Of a stretch of 64,000 bases of DNA, positions 13,283 through 23,749 are shown in pieces. A model generated the notes under the pieces. The model made no database searches, was not told the origin of the DNA, and saw nothing but the letters and a program-made list of their open reading frames with translations. The position numbers were made by a program, and so were the translations under genes. Location: assembly GCA_019614645.1 (NCBI GenBank), contig JABWDB010000006.1:2356001-2420000 (forward strand), written 5' to 3'. Source of the DNA: Stratiolaelaps scimitus. Its lineage: Eukaryota > Arthropoda > Arachnida > Mesostigmata > Laelapidae. The stretch's first letter is position 1. Each line of letters begins with the position of its first letter.

Positions 13283-15822
13283 GATAAATTAAAAATAATA
13301 CGTGAATATGGTAAATTATTATTGTTCACAGTCCCTTTTTTCAATGGGAGCCCTCTTTATTTCATGCATTAAAGAAAGGAATGCGTTCATTGGTCAACAG
13401 TGGCTTACAGTTCGATTTATCGAAGATATTTCAATTCGTTTGTACAGGTGGTGGCAATCAACCAAGTCCCGTTATCATCAACATGTATTACTAAAATTCA
13501 AAGTATTATTTATCTAGACAAAAGAGTATTTAGTTACCAGCATATATAACAAATAAGCTAGCTGTTTCCATTATATTTTCATGATATTTATAACCTGGAC
13601 AAACTCGAAATCTGCAAGTGGTTCACCCGCTCAGATTTTGCTCCGACTTTACGGCGAACGATAAAGCCCGCTCTGGAGGAAGGCGTCTAAAGTTCAAAGA
13701 ACTCATCCAGGAACTCTTCCCTGCTTAGCCTACGATAGCCTGAGATATGTTAGACTCGCTTTCCTTCGTTTATCACCAACTTGTGTAATTTCAACACTGT
13801 CGCACGGCAGATTGATTACATCTGTACTCAATACGTCACGTAAATTTATTCTGGATTTCTTGTACACATTCTATATCCGCTACTTGCCCAAGGGTTCCAC
13901 ACAAATACTAGCGTACGTGAAAAATTCGGATAACGTGCGAATCACACAGCTTCGGATGAGCAGAGGAAGATTTCAGAGTAAACACGCTGAAAATCCAGTA
14001 AGCTGTCATCGAGCATTGAGTCACCTCGTAATCAGACTGTTCGCTAAAACTAAGTGTGCTGGAAAACGAGTCCTCAAATCCATAACCATATTGGCAGCCC
14101 CCGAGGTAGAACGTGGACATTGACCAGTAACATCAACAGCTTCAAGTGGCTCCATCAGTGTTCATTTACTGACATCGCTGACGCACAACAAACCGAACGC
14201 CGATACGACAACTTTGTGCAAACGAACCATCTGCATGCGAATCAATTCTAGCCTTTTTTAATTGCCTCTTCTACAAAACCCGTCCCCGTTCTCGTTAAAC
14301 ACTCTGCCGAATTGACATCCATTTAGCCAATGTCATAGATGCCGCTCGAACCAAACGATTTCGGCGCCCGCCAGACACGAGAATATACCCCACTTGGTAG
14401 CGAGCCATATACATATGTCCTACCTGCTCGCTGATTCAACTATCTCTTATGGCCAGTAGCGGTCAAGATTGCCGTGGATGATGCTACGCAAGCGACTCGA
14501 CGACGGCTGCCCCGCTCACACACAGGAGCGAATGCGACATGTAATGTCCTGGCCAATTTGGTAGCGTAATGATCACATTAGCCGCCACCTCGTAGCCGAT
14601 GATATTTACGAGATAATCGATAATTAAACAAAAATGATACGCCTTCGTTTCTTCGATGTGGGTCGGTGTTGTGGCCGTTGATGCTGGCAGGACCACCACT
14701 GTCCACCACTGGCCCACCAGCCGAAGGCTAGCGTCTTCCTCCTTTGCCGTTGGATGATACGGGACGTACGCAGTGGCCAAACGTCTCTTCCGGTGGCGAA
14801 CGACTGACTTTTATAGCTGTTGCTATGTGGTGCTAACGGACACCCGAATCAGAATTCCGTCTCGTGGCAAACGCCGGCCGGGCAGAGCAAGAATGACATG
14901 AGGATAACTTTCAGTTGTGCTATGTTCAGTTATGATGATTGGCTATGTTGTTGTGTTGCACTTAGACAAGTGCTAGTCGCCGTCCGGTGTTGCAGTTTAC
15001 ATTTAGATATGATCACTATTATTATTATTATTATTATTGTTTGTATTTCGGCACACTTCGTACGAAAGTCAATGGCCCTAGCACAGCGGAAGACTCATAA
15101 TTAACTAGAAGATGTATTAGTTATAATAACTGTACATACGTTGGTAGCGATTTACTAGAAATCCTATTTTATAACGGAATTAGTTGCTAATTGAATAAGA
15201 AAAATCTGAGTGGCACTTTCGTCTATTTTGTTTGGTATCTAATAATTTATAATTGACCACTTCATCAATTTTTTCTCCAGTCCACCAGCCTGTCTCCGCT
15301 TCCGACAATCTTGAGTCCTACCCTAATCCCGTGTGTACAGAGTGAAAAAATAACGCACAGGGCGTAAATTTCAGTGGTTCACAAGAGGTGAAACTGATAT
15401 TGATGACTTCCGCGGACTCGCGACCACTTGAACCCTTTGAGGAAGACGTGGAACGGCTGAGAAACGTTAGCAGAACGTAATATATTGAATTATATGTATA
15501 CTATTATATTGTTGTCATTGATTTTATTTTCGAAAACCGCACTTTTTGTCGTTTTGAATAGAAATGTGAAACTATGCAATCTCTTCACATAATATATTAT
15601 GCGGCTGGGCCTCTTCACTCACACCCGGCAATAGGTGTCTAAAAGAACCTCTCTCTCTCTTGGTCTTGATTCGCGGCAATTCTGACAAATTCGTTCAACT
15701 CAATCATCATCGTTTCGAAAACGACGCCAAGCGGCGGATGATTTCGTTGCCCGCCGCTTCTTCTTATCAGTTTGCTCGTATCCAGATGCATCTTTGCATT
15801 CGCGGCATCTACAGATGAAAGG

Positions 15823-15845
15823 CATATATATATATATATATATAC
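15823..15845. repeat. TA microsatellite
   Basis: About 23 bp of (TA)n. No other feature attaches to it. Confidence 0.85.
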
Positions 15846-16299
15846 ATGCAATTATAGTAGCTGATAGGGTATCTGGACGTCTTTTTTGGAGTTCTTTGAA
15901 TCGCCCCACAGCATCTATGATGTATGGTTTGTATAGTTCCATCGAGATAATTTCATTAGAGAGTCTTCTAACACACAACGTCGCTAACACAATTCACGAT
16001 GATGTTAGACGTGATAAATACATGCAAAATTAATCTACATATATCTCAAATCGTAAACCCCTAATTATATATATATATGTCATATTGTTTCCACAAAACA
16101 CTAAAAAAAAAAGCATTGGCATATTTCGAAATTCACCCATTCGAAAGTTCGACAGTGATGGACTCGTCTGCATTCGTGTTATGTTCCCACGGCGGTGAAG
16201 ACGCCAACCGACATGCGGCAAAAAGTACATCTATTGCAGACCCACACACACACGCACGCATACATAGATCGACCATAACGTGTGGCGATTCCGTATGCC

Positions 16300-17718
16300 G
16301 TTGACAGCCTGTCGTCTGCGCACGAAGCTGATGGCGGTAACTTTCTAACACATGGCGATTATGTGTCGCCCATTATTAGCTCTCGTGAATTTGCCCGGCT
16401 GACGTATACGAGATTGGCTAACGGAGAGCGGCGATACTGGTCAGCACAACAGAGCAGCTTCGGTGGCGGACAATTTCGTCATCCGTGCATCATACGTGAA
16501 CACATCACAGAGTTTCATCTCATTTGAGCGTGTCCGGCGAGCGGCGGCGGCGCCGGTGCGAACAAAGATGGAATGGTTTTCGATCATCGCTAGCAGGCGT
16601 CAGTCGAAAGTTTGTGTATGTGTCTGTGGACGTTGTTGTTGGCGGGATCCGCTGCAATTCCCGAATGCTGGTTTGCTGCTCTGGTGGCGATCCTGATTGT
16701 GTGTATGCCGCGCGCATATCCTACGCTGGCCCATCTGCCCGTTTTCCGCGCGACAACAAACGTGCGATCGCGATGCTTGTCAGCGGCAACAGCAGCAGCA
16801 GCAGCTGTTCGATCGTTCGAATAAAGTCAATATCCTGTCTAGTGTCAACTGACGCCGTGACTTCGCGTGCGGTTCCTGTTTGCTTGCCGTTCGCATTCGA
16901 TTGATGTGTCCGATGTTGATGAAAGACGATCCGTGATGAGACGAAACGAAGACAGTATGACGATGTACCAATGGTCGGCTGACAGTTAAAGGAACTCGAT
17001 AACAGAAGGCCACTATGATTATCGATGCTGATCATCGGTGGCAGCGTCAGCCAGCGAGGCCGATTGCTGCGGCAGAAACAGTGCGCCATTCCACGTAACT
17101 TCCGAGGGAATATCGGTGGGAGGAGGACTGAGAGTAGGAAACAGGAACGACAAGAGAGACAAGTGAATGACTGTATGTGCTTATGTGTGGGTGGGTGGGT
17201 GTGAAGAGCGAGGAGAAGAGTTTGACGTAATGGAGAAGTGCCGTGCCTATTTAGAGCAGTTGAGGAAACATGAAGATGATGAATGCAGCCAAGAACTTTT
17301 ACAGCTCTACGGATTCGTCCACTCGGTACCGGACTCATGCAAACATGTGCAAATGGAACAGAAGTATATATAGGCAGGCTTGGGGTTTGCCAATGTCCTT
17401 TAGGGGGGAAGGCGACAATTGAGTTAAATGGGCTAATTCGCAAGGCTAAAATCGTTCAAGATGTACACATCCATAGATGTACACACCCTCTATGAGGAAG
17501 TTCAAGATGGCATAGCCTCTCTTACACACGAACTGAATTTGACTTACAACCATTCGCCTTACGTATTGTGACTCCATGTGCTTCGCTGAATACCACATAT
17601 ACGAAATGATAGATGTATAGCACCGTCAAATCTTGATTCTCGTTAGATTATAATAGTTTCTAACATTTTATTTGACCAACTAATAACAGTGTGATTTCTT
17701 TAATAATCATTATTTCAG
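16300..17718 (+). other. GC-richer region upstream of the Ser-rich exon
   Basis: The sequence is richer in G+C and CpG than its surroundings, has a short CAG run near 16,788-16,806, and leads to the acceptor at 17,717. It may hold 5' untranslated sequence or upstream intron of the gene whose exon starts at 17,719. Overlapping open frames on both strands (for example 16,721-17,443 minus, about 240 codons) have no recognisable domain, so I do not call them genes. No promoter motif can be assigned. Confidence 0.3.
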
Positions 17719-18767
17719 CCTCGAGCTGGACGAGGATCGACCCGCGACGGGTTGCCCCGGGGGCAGGTAATCGATGACAACTCGCTGTCATCGACAACAC
17801 CATCACCGCCACAATCTCCGGGTTCCTCACCGGGAGATGTGCGAGGCTATCACCCGCTAAACTCGGGAGGAGTTTCTCCTCTTCAATCACAGCAAACGAT
17901 CTTCAGCGCTGGATGGCGAGCATTGCGGAACCGCATTGCCACGGCAGGCTCAACAGAAGATCTAGCAACGTCAACTACACCGACAGGAAGGAGAGGCAGC
18001 ATTGGCATAAACAGTGTTAGCAAGCTAAGCACGATCGCCACCTGCGGCAGCAGCATAGCGAGCAGCACCAACGAGGCAGACCTCTGGGAGACGTCAGCTG
18101 GCGATACAACCATCACAAATGATACGACATTGACGAGTCCTGAGAGTAGCGTTTTCAACGGTAGTCGCAATAAGGCAAGCATCAACAACAGCAACAGTAA
18201 CCGCAGCAACAACAACAACAACAACAACAACAACAGCAACAAGAACTACTACGGTAGCAGCAACGCAAATAGAAGCATCGGCAAGAGTAACAGCGGCACC
18301 GAACCCATTCGCAGAAGCAATAGCTTCACCGTTCGAAGCAGGTGGCGTCGCGATCGGGACAGGGCCACGACTGGCGACAAGATGTCGTCGTCAGGTGTAC
18401 CACTCATTACAACGCTCGGCTGTCCAGCGTCGGGCCTAGCGCCTATCCCGATCTCGGTGTCTGATGTCGATGTGGAGCTCGACCTGCCGAACTCGCCGTT
18501 CGGACCAACTTGCCTGTCGCCACCTATGGGAATGGGCCTGAGCCAGGGCCTCAGCTCGAGTGCGTCCAGCCTAAACAGGCTGTGCGTCCCCGGCCAGGGG
18601 TTATCTCATTCGGCGCCGGGAAGTCCACGCGAGCGCAAGTTGAGTCTGCCGTCATCAATTCACCAAAGAAGACCCTCGCTAAGCGGCTATGCAGCGGCAG
18701 CGGAACATGCACGGGAAAGTGCGCGCCTCCGAAAGCTGTCCAGCGTCGGGGCTTCAATGTCGCACAG
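17719..18767 (+). CDS. Internal exon of a Ser/Asn-rich protein of unknown family
   Basis: A 1,049-bp exon, open throughout in one frame, lies between a good acceptor (TTATTTCAG, ending 17,718) and a good donor (CAG|GTGAGA at 18,768). It encodes about 349 residues and leaves two bases (AG) of a split codon. The protein is low-complexity and probably disordered: many Ser, Thr, Pro and Gly, an Asn tract of about nine residues near residue 163, and several basic-directed phosphorylation-type motifs (RRGSIG, RRSNSF, RRPSLS, RKLSLP, RKLSS). Its codons are GC-rich, unlike the flanks. No enzyme or binding domain is visible, and I do not recognise the family. Regulatory regions of kinases, GEFs, channels or scaffold proteins look like this, so the family cannot be told from this exon. 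There is no start codon in the exon; the N-terminal part lies upstream. Confidence 0.75.
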
Positions 18768-20540
18768 GTGAGAGCGTTAGAAAGCTAGAGAGAGAGAGAG
18801 AGAATTCGTTTTTCATGGGATTTCGTGCTTTTGTAGACATTTACTAGGAGGATGGATGGAGTACGATACCAGGAATACGAGCGAATGAATCGACACTAGG
18901 GGAGGGTTTTTGGGAGAGATTTGCATTTTGACGTTACCGGTTCTTCTCGAGGAGGAAATACATTAACAGAACGATTAAAGTTGGAAGCGCAGAAGATGCC
19001 ATGGTCAATGCATTTGTGGGGTCTTTTTGGTCTCATATGCATAAAACGTTTGAAAAGCAAGTAGGTGTCAGTCGCCTATTGCACCTCTTCAGAAAACAAA
19101 ATACTCCTTTTATCCATAGGGATGTATCCGTCACCGGGCAGTGATTTTACAGCCAGAGACCAGCGTCGACAAAGCGAACTCTCCTCTGGAGCAAAATGAA
19201 TGAGATATTATATTATTTCATTTTCAAGGCAATCCCCTCCTGTTGATTCTATCGTATTTCTTCTATTTGTCCTCTTATCTACAGCGATACGAGAAATAAT
19301 GCCAATAATGATATTACTCCAGTTAGAAAAACATCTATGTAATGAGAGTCAAACATTATACTCTAATCATAGGTTGTCAATCAACGTATTTATTGTCAAA
19401 GTGCAATATTATTGGTGGTTATAGCAAAAAAATTATGTGTTACTAAATAGCCCTATGCCCATTCGGCATTCACACAGAGGTGATCAGCTTACATCGATTG
19501 AGGAAGGGTCGAACGCTGTAGATACATTGGAAGGGTGATTGGTTCTGGGGCGTTCTTTCTGGAAAGCTCTACTATATATGCAGGCTCTTAATCTGTGGGT
19601 AGCCAGGCGTGCCAACAATACCGCACAACATATTTATCATATATATCTAGTGCAATAGAGGACGCCGTGAATCCAGTGGCTGGGTAATCGAATTTTCAAC
19701 TGAATCTCTCTGAAGTATTTTCTCTCACCGTGTCCACAACAATTGCTGCCTCAAAGAATCAAATCGCCTGATTTCGGTGAGAAGTGTTCCTAGCCTAAAG
19801 GAAAGATACTTCGGTTGGCATGTGGGTCACAAGGAACGCATTTGAATTGAGAATCGAATCATTGATAGAGGGTCGTCGCGGGTATTCGAGTTTCCATGGT
19901 CGGGTTCTCCGCCATTATATTATCGATCACGATAGAAAACACTGTAACATCCTTCATTGGATCGTCAGGCATCAGCTTGCTTTTGCGTTCCCTAATGTCC
20001 TTATCTCCTCGAGCAAGGGCCGCAGCCGCATCAAACTCATCATGAATTTTATGTCGTGCACGTGCTCAAACGATAGCTAACACGGATCCACTCTTGTATA
20101 ATATATATATATATATATAAAATTGACATATATATATATATATATATATATATGTCAATTTCTCACCACCGTTCACAGCAACAAAATTTCATCACAGAGT
20201 ATACAAACCGACACACACAAAGATCTCTCGGCCTCTCCGCTACCTGCACAGACACCTGTATTCCTCCCGGTAGCATCGTGCTTGGCTCTACGAGGCCACA
20301 CACAGGGACCCGCTTGGGACATATGGGTTCCTTCACTTCGCTGCCTTTCGATCGACTCGTTGCTCACCTGCAGGCAGTGTCTGCTCGCTATCCTGGATGC
20401 GCGCAGAAGTCCATCTGAAAGGGGCGCCCTGGGAGCGCACAGTCGTTTGACGGTGCGCTCTATCGCCGTTTCCATCGCCGACGGCGTTTCCTGCTGACAG
20501 AACGTAATACTACGCTGAACGCAACCGACTGAACATCCGA
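18768..20540 (+). other. Probable intron after the Ser-rich exon
   Basis: The stretch begins with a GTGAGA donor and a short GA run. It is AT-rich and has no open frame worth calling. It ends with a TA tract that forms the centre of the inverted repeat at 20,120-20,161. Confidence 0.45.
20120..20161. repeat. 42-bp palindrome with TA centre
   Basis: AAATTGACA at the left and TGTCAATTT at the right flank a (TA)n core, so the whole is one perfect palindrome. Similar TA-centred palindromes lie at 23,670-23,749 and 37,743-37,774. Confidence 0.85.
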
Positions 20541-20629
20541 CCACAGCCAAGCACGTAAGCATGGTCTATGCACTGCTACGTATGCTGCGCTGTACCGTTG
20601 GCTTCCTCTCTGGGATGCGTCCTGGCCAG

Positions 20630-20800
20630 CGCCGGCGTTGGCGTTCTCCCATCACGTCACCTCTCCAGGCGGCGAACGCGCAGCGAACGATAGGGAAATT
20701 GGCAGCGAGAAAAGCATCCTGCTACAACCGAGCGGCCGGGCGGCGGCCGGTGGACGGCCAAGCGGGACCATCCTTGAATCTGTCGCCTCTTCCTCCCGAG
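20630..20800 (+). CDS. Candidate exon downstream of the Ser-rich exon
   Basis: This is a GC-rich stretch with an open frame (contains SPGGERAANDREIGSEKS and GTILESVASSSR) that stops at a strong donor (CCCGAG|GTAAGG). One base is left over in this frame. The 5' boundary is uncertain: an AG at 20,629 is in reach, but its phase does not match the two-base overhang of the exon ending at 18,767. The protein is Gly/Ser/Arg-rich with no domain. I list it because of composition and donor only. It could instead be GC-rich untranslated sequence. Confidence 0.3.
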
Positions 20801-20929
20801 GTAAGGGCGTATCTCGAATACGAAAGGCACCGGGAAATGTCACTGCTTCCTTGCCACTCGGGTTTCCTGCATCCCGACAGCCTGTGTTTAGCTTGCGGCA
20901 GGCTTCGCCTAGCCTAGCTTACAAATAAG

Positions 20930-21060
20930 CTGTCCCACGAGGCGGGAGGCCGACGCTGCGCTCCAACTCGAGCATCGGTGGCAACAGCAGTCAGCAGCTA
21001 CAGCAAAGAAATGCACATGAGTTAGTGTCGTCACCGAGCGGCAAGCGACAAACTCGAAAA
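20930..21060 (+). CDS. Candidate Ser/Gln-rich coding segment
   Basis: After an in-frame TAA at 20,926-20,928 the same frame resumes with a run that looks coding in composition (RPTLRSNSSIGGNSSQQLQQ). If an acceptor AG at 20,928-20,929 is used, a 129-bp intron (20,801-20,929) would remove the stop and restore the frame, because one base is left at 20,800 and two are supplied here. No clear donor is visible at the 3' side, so the end coordinate is approximate. Confidence 0.25.
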
Positions 21061-21300
21061 CAGCGCATGCATATATTTATTATTGTTGTTTTCACATGTT
21101 GTCGCCCTTGTTTCAACTCGTGCGTATCGTTCTGTTCGGCAAAACGTGGAAATAGAACAGACATATCCGCCGGGCATACAAAAAAAGCAGTGTTTGTGTA
21201 CGCGAGGCGTCACCTCGGTGCAAGCCCAGCAGTCGATAAAGTCAACGAACCGAGCCGAGGCTCGCTTTTAGCCCGGCTTCGTTTCGTGCAACAACTTCAG

Positions 21301-21412
21301 TGAGACCATTGTTTGAGGACACTCCGGCCGCCGGCGGTACGGCCATCCACCTGGCAGTCGGCATCCATCGTGTTAACCCAAATGGAACCAGCGGGCACAA
21401 TCAATATCGGTG
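21301..21412 (+). CDS. Candidate 112-bp internal exon
   Basis: A pyrimidine-containing acceptor (CAACAACTTCAG, ending 21,300) and a donor (CGGTG|GTAGGT) bound an open frame containing RPLFEDTPAAGGTAIH. It begins with two bases of a split codon, which fits the one-base overhang at 20,800. No domain is recognised. It is supported only by splice signals and phase. Confidence 0.3.
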
Positions 21413-21479
21413 GTAGGTTTACGTACACAGCGTCACTTCTTCGAAAGGTTTGTATAAGTGCAAACCGCTGTACCAACAG

Positions 21480-21853
21480 ACGCAGTGCACTGCCAAGTGA
21501 ACCGTCGACTATGGTGGCTAGCGATTGTGCTGGCGGTTGTGATGATAATGATGTCGATGACGATGACGGTGCGAGGGCTGAGGCGTCCGATAGTGTAGGG
21601 GCGCTCGCTCCGATTCCGAGTTCCTCGTGGGACGAGCACTCTGAGAGACGTCAGCGTTGTTCGCCAAGCCCAGCAGCAGGTGGAGCAGGTGATATTCGAA
21701 GGGGTACGCCGAGTGGCGGTTCCACCGCTGGAACTAGTTGTGGTAGTGGTAGAAGTGGAACCGATGGTGGCGTTCGGAGGCGGTACTCCTGCTCGGGCTG
21801 GCGACCGCGTCGTTTGCAAGAAGCCGCTGGCGCGGTGATCCCAGCGCGCCTCT
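21480..21853 (+). CDS. Candidate acidic/Gly-Ser-rich exon
   Basis: A frame stays open for about 200 codons (21,313-21,915). Within it, an acceptor CAACAG ending at 21,479 and a textbook donor (CCTCT|GTGAGT at 21,854) delimit a possible 374-bp exon. It starts with one base of a split codon, exactly what the AG overhang at 18,767 requires, so it could be spliced directly to the Ser-rich exon. The product has an Asp run (DDNDVDDDD) and then Gly/Ser/Arg-rich sequence, with no domain. The minus strand is also open here, so composition alone is weak evidence. Confidence 0.35.
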
Positions 21854-23669
21854 GTGAGTACTTCAGGACATGGCTGGATGATGGATCGTCTGGGTGTGTA
21901 CACGATAAGGGCTAGCAAGCCATCTCCTCAAGTAGAATAGAATACGTGAATACATTTTGTTATGTCAATTAGCAACTTTCTCGAAGTTAGGAGCAAAGAA
22001 ATGAGGAGTTGCAACGGAGAACACAGGAAGCAATGTCTTGGTTGTGCAATATTGATGATTAAAATGAAACTCGTTTGTCTCGGTAACTAACTTCTTATAT
22101 AACTGCGGTTGAATAATTGAAGCCGTGGACGAACCTCCAATCGTATCTCCGTTCATGTTCGAGGCATCTCAGATTTTTGTTTGTACATCGCTGATAATTA
22201 TGACCAGAGGGCAATCAGATGAAATCAGAGGAGATCGGTGCGCGTAATCAAACATGCATAATATAATATTTGTGCAAATATTTATGATTTAATTAGCGAG
22301 GTAGATATGTACATATGCACCCACTTACGCCCACACGACGCGAGGACTGAAATCCGTATTATATGTATGAGCTTCACTGAGACGTAGCCCAGGGTGGATC
22401 GCTATCGGGAGGAGGCACTAAGTTAATTACTCCGAAATTGAGTTGTGCCCCTAATAATTGGACGCCCCCTTCCCACATCGACTTACGGGGGCCTTGAGCT
22501 TTGTGCAAATGTCTCACCAACATAAAATTCAATCTGCAAAAGAGCAGATTGCTATGAGACATCAAAGAACGTCCCATAATTTACAAGCCACTCACCTCTT
22601 GCTGCGATCCCTGCATGATTTCTTGTGGATGCGTTCCGTCAATCCGGAGGCGAGGGTCAATGAGTTTTCTTTCAAGGAATTTCCCTCAGTTAGCCGGTGA
22701 AAAGAAGAGCTCCGGTAGAAGCCCTTTCGATAACCTGCCGCGCCTCATATCCGAGTGCATTGGGGCGATGCGGATTTTAGCATAATGCTCGCGCCGTGGA
22801 TTCTGGCCTAAGGCCGCGCCGTGCTCGCGCCGTCCAGTTCGTCAGCGGACGTTGTCCGGTGGTTTATGGGTTGAATATTGGACGACTGGCTGGCCACACG
22901 AATGATTGATGCTGTTCTGGGTTGTATTAAGTTAAGGTCGATGTCGAAAATAGGCATGCGCGCATCTGAAAAGTGCATCGTTTCGTTTCATGTCCTATGT
23001 CATAGAAACATTGGCAATCCCGCGGAGCTGTCTCTTAGAGGAACTCTCATCAGACCCCTGCCTCCCCCGTTGGCTCAGAATACCACTCCAGGCAAAGTGT
23101 TCCAATTTGCGCACTGTTCCACTGAACTTGCCACTTTCGGTAATTCAATCGACCGGTCGATCGACAACGAAAAGGAAAAAGGGAGAGTTCGTACGAGTCT
23201 GACGGCTAACAGGCCTTATTTTTATGAGGGCCGTCATCGGATGTATTGAACCAATAGTGAGGGAAGACTACTCAGCCAAAGACGAATCTCGTTTCCAGAG
23301 ATGCTTTCTTTCGAGGTTTTAGAACTATCTAGCTATGTGAAGAAGACACAATATATTGGTTATCGACGAGATATGCCTGATGGACGTCCTATACATGTAT
23401 TATATAATTCTGCGAATGAGCTAATAAACCGACATGAACGCTTCGTTACGGCTCAGTCAGCATGGCCTGTCCGCCTATTTGATATAATAATGGTATCGTG
23501 TTGGACGGCATCACGCTAATGGTATACAAAAACTATTTCGTGGTATATGCAAACATACAATAATAAGGAATTATTTGGGGGGGGGGGATTAGATGGGAAC
23601 CGGGGCCGGGGCCGACATTGTACCGAGGAAGGCAATGACATTGCTTCTCTGCACAGCGAGGGACAGGCG

Positions 23670-23749
23670 TTGCAGAAGGAAAGATACTGCGCGCTTCTGC
23701 AATATATATATATATATATATATATATAACAGTATCTTTCCTTCTGCAA
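23670..23749. repeat. 20-bp perfect inverted repeat around a TA tract
   Basis: The arms at 23,670-23,689 and 23,730-23,749 (TTGCAGAAGGAAAGATACTG and its complement) are perfect. The 40-nt centre is a partial copy of the right arm (CTTCTGCAA) plus (TA)n. The unit CTTCTGCAATATATAT occurs twice in direct orientation, which suggests a duplication with inversion next to a TA tract. Confidence 0.9.

Noticed and set aside
16721..17443. 240-codon minus-strand frame
   Set aside because: It has no domain, is Ser/Leu/Cys-biased, and has no splice or start context that I trust. It overlaps simple repeats such as CAG/CTG.
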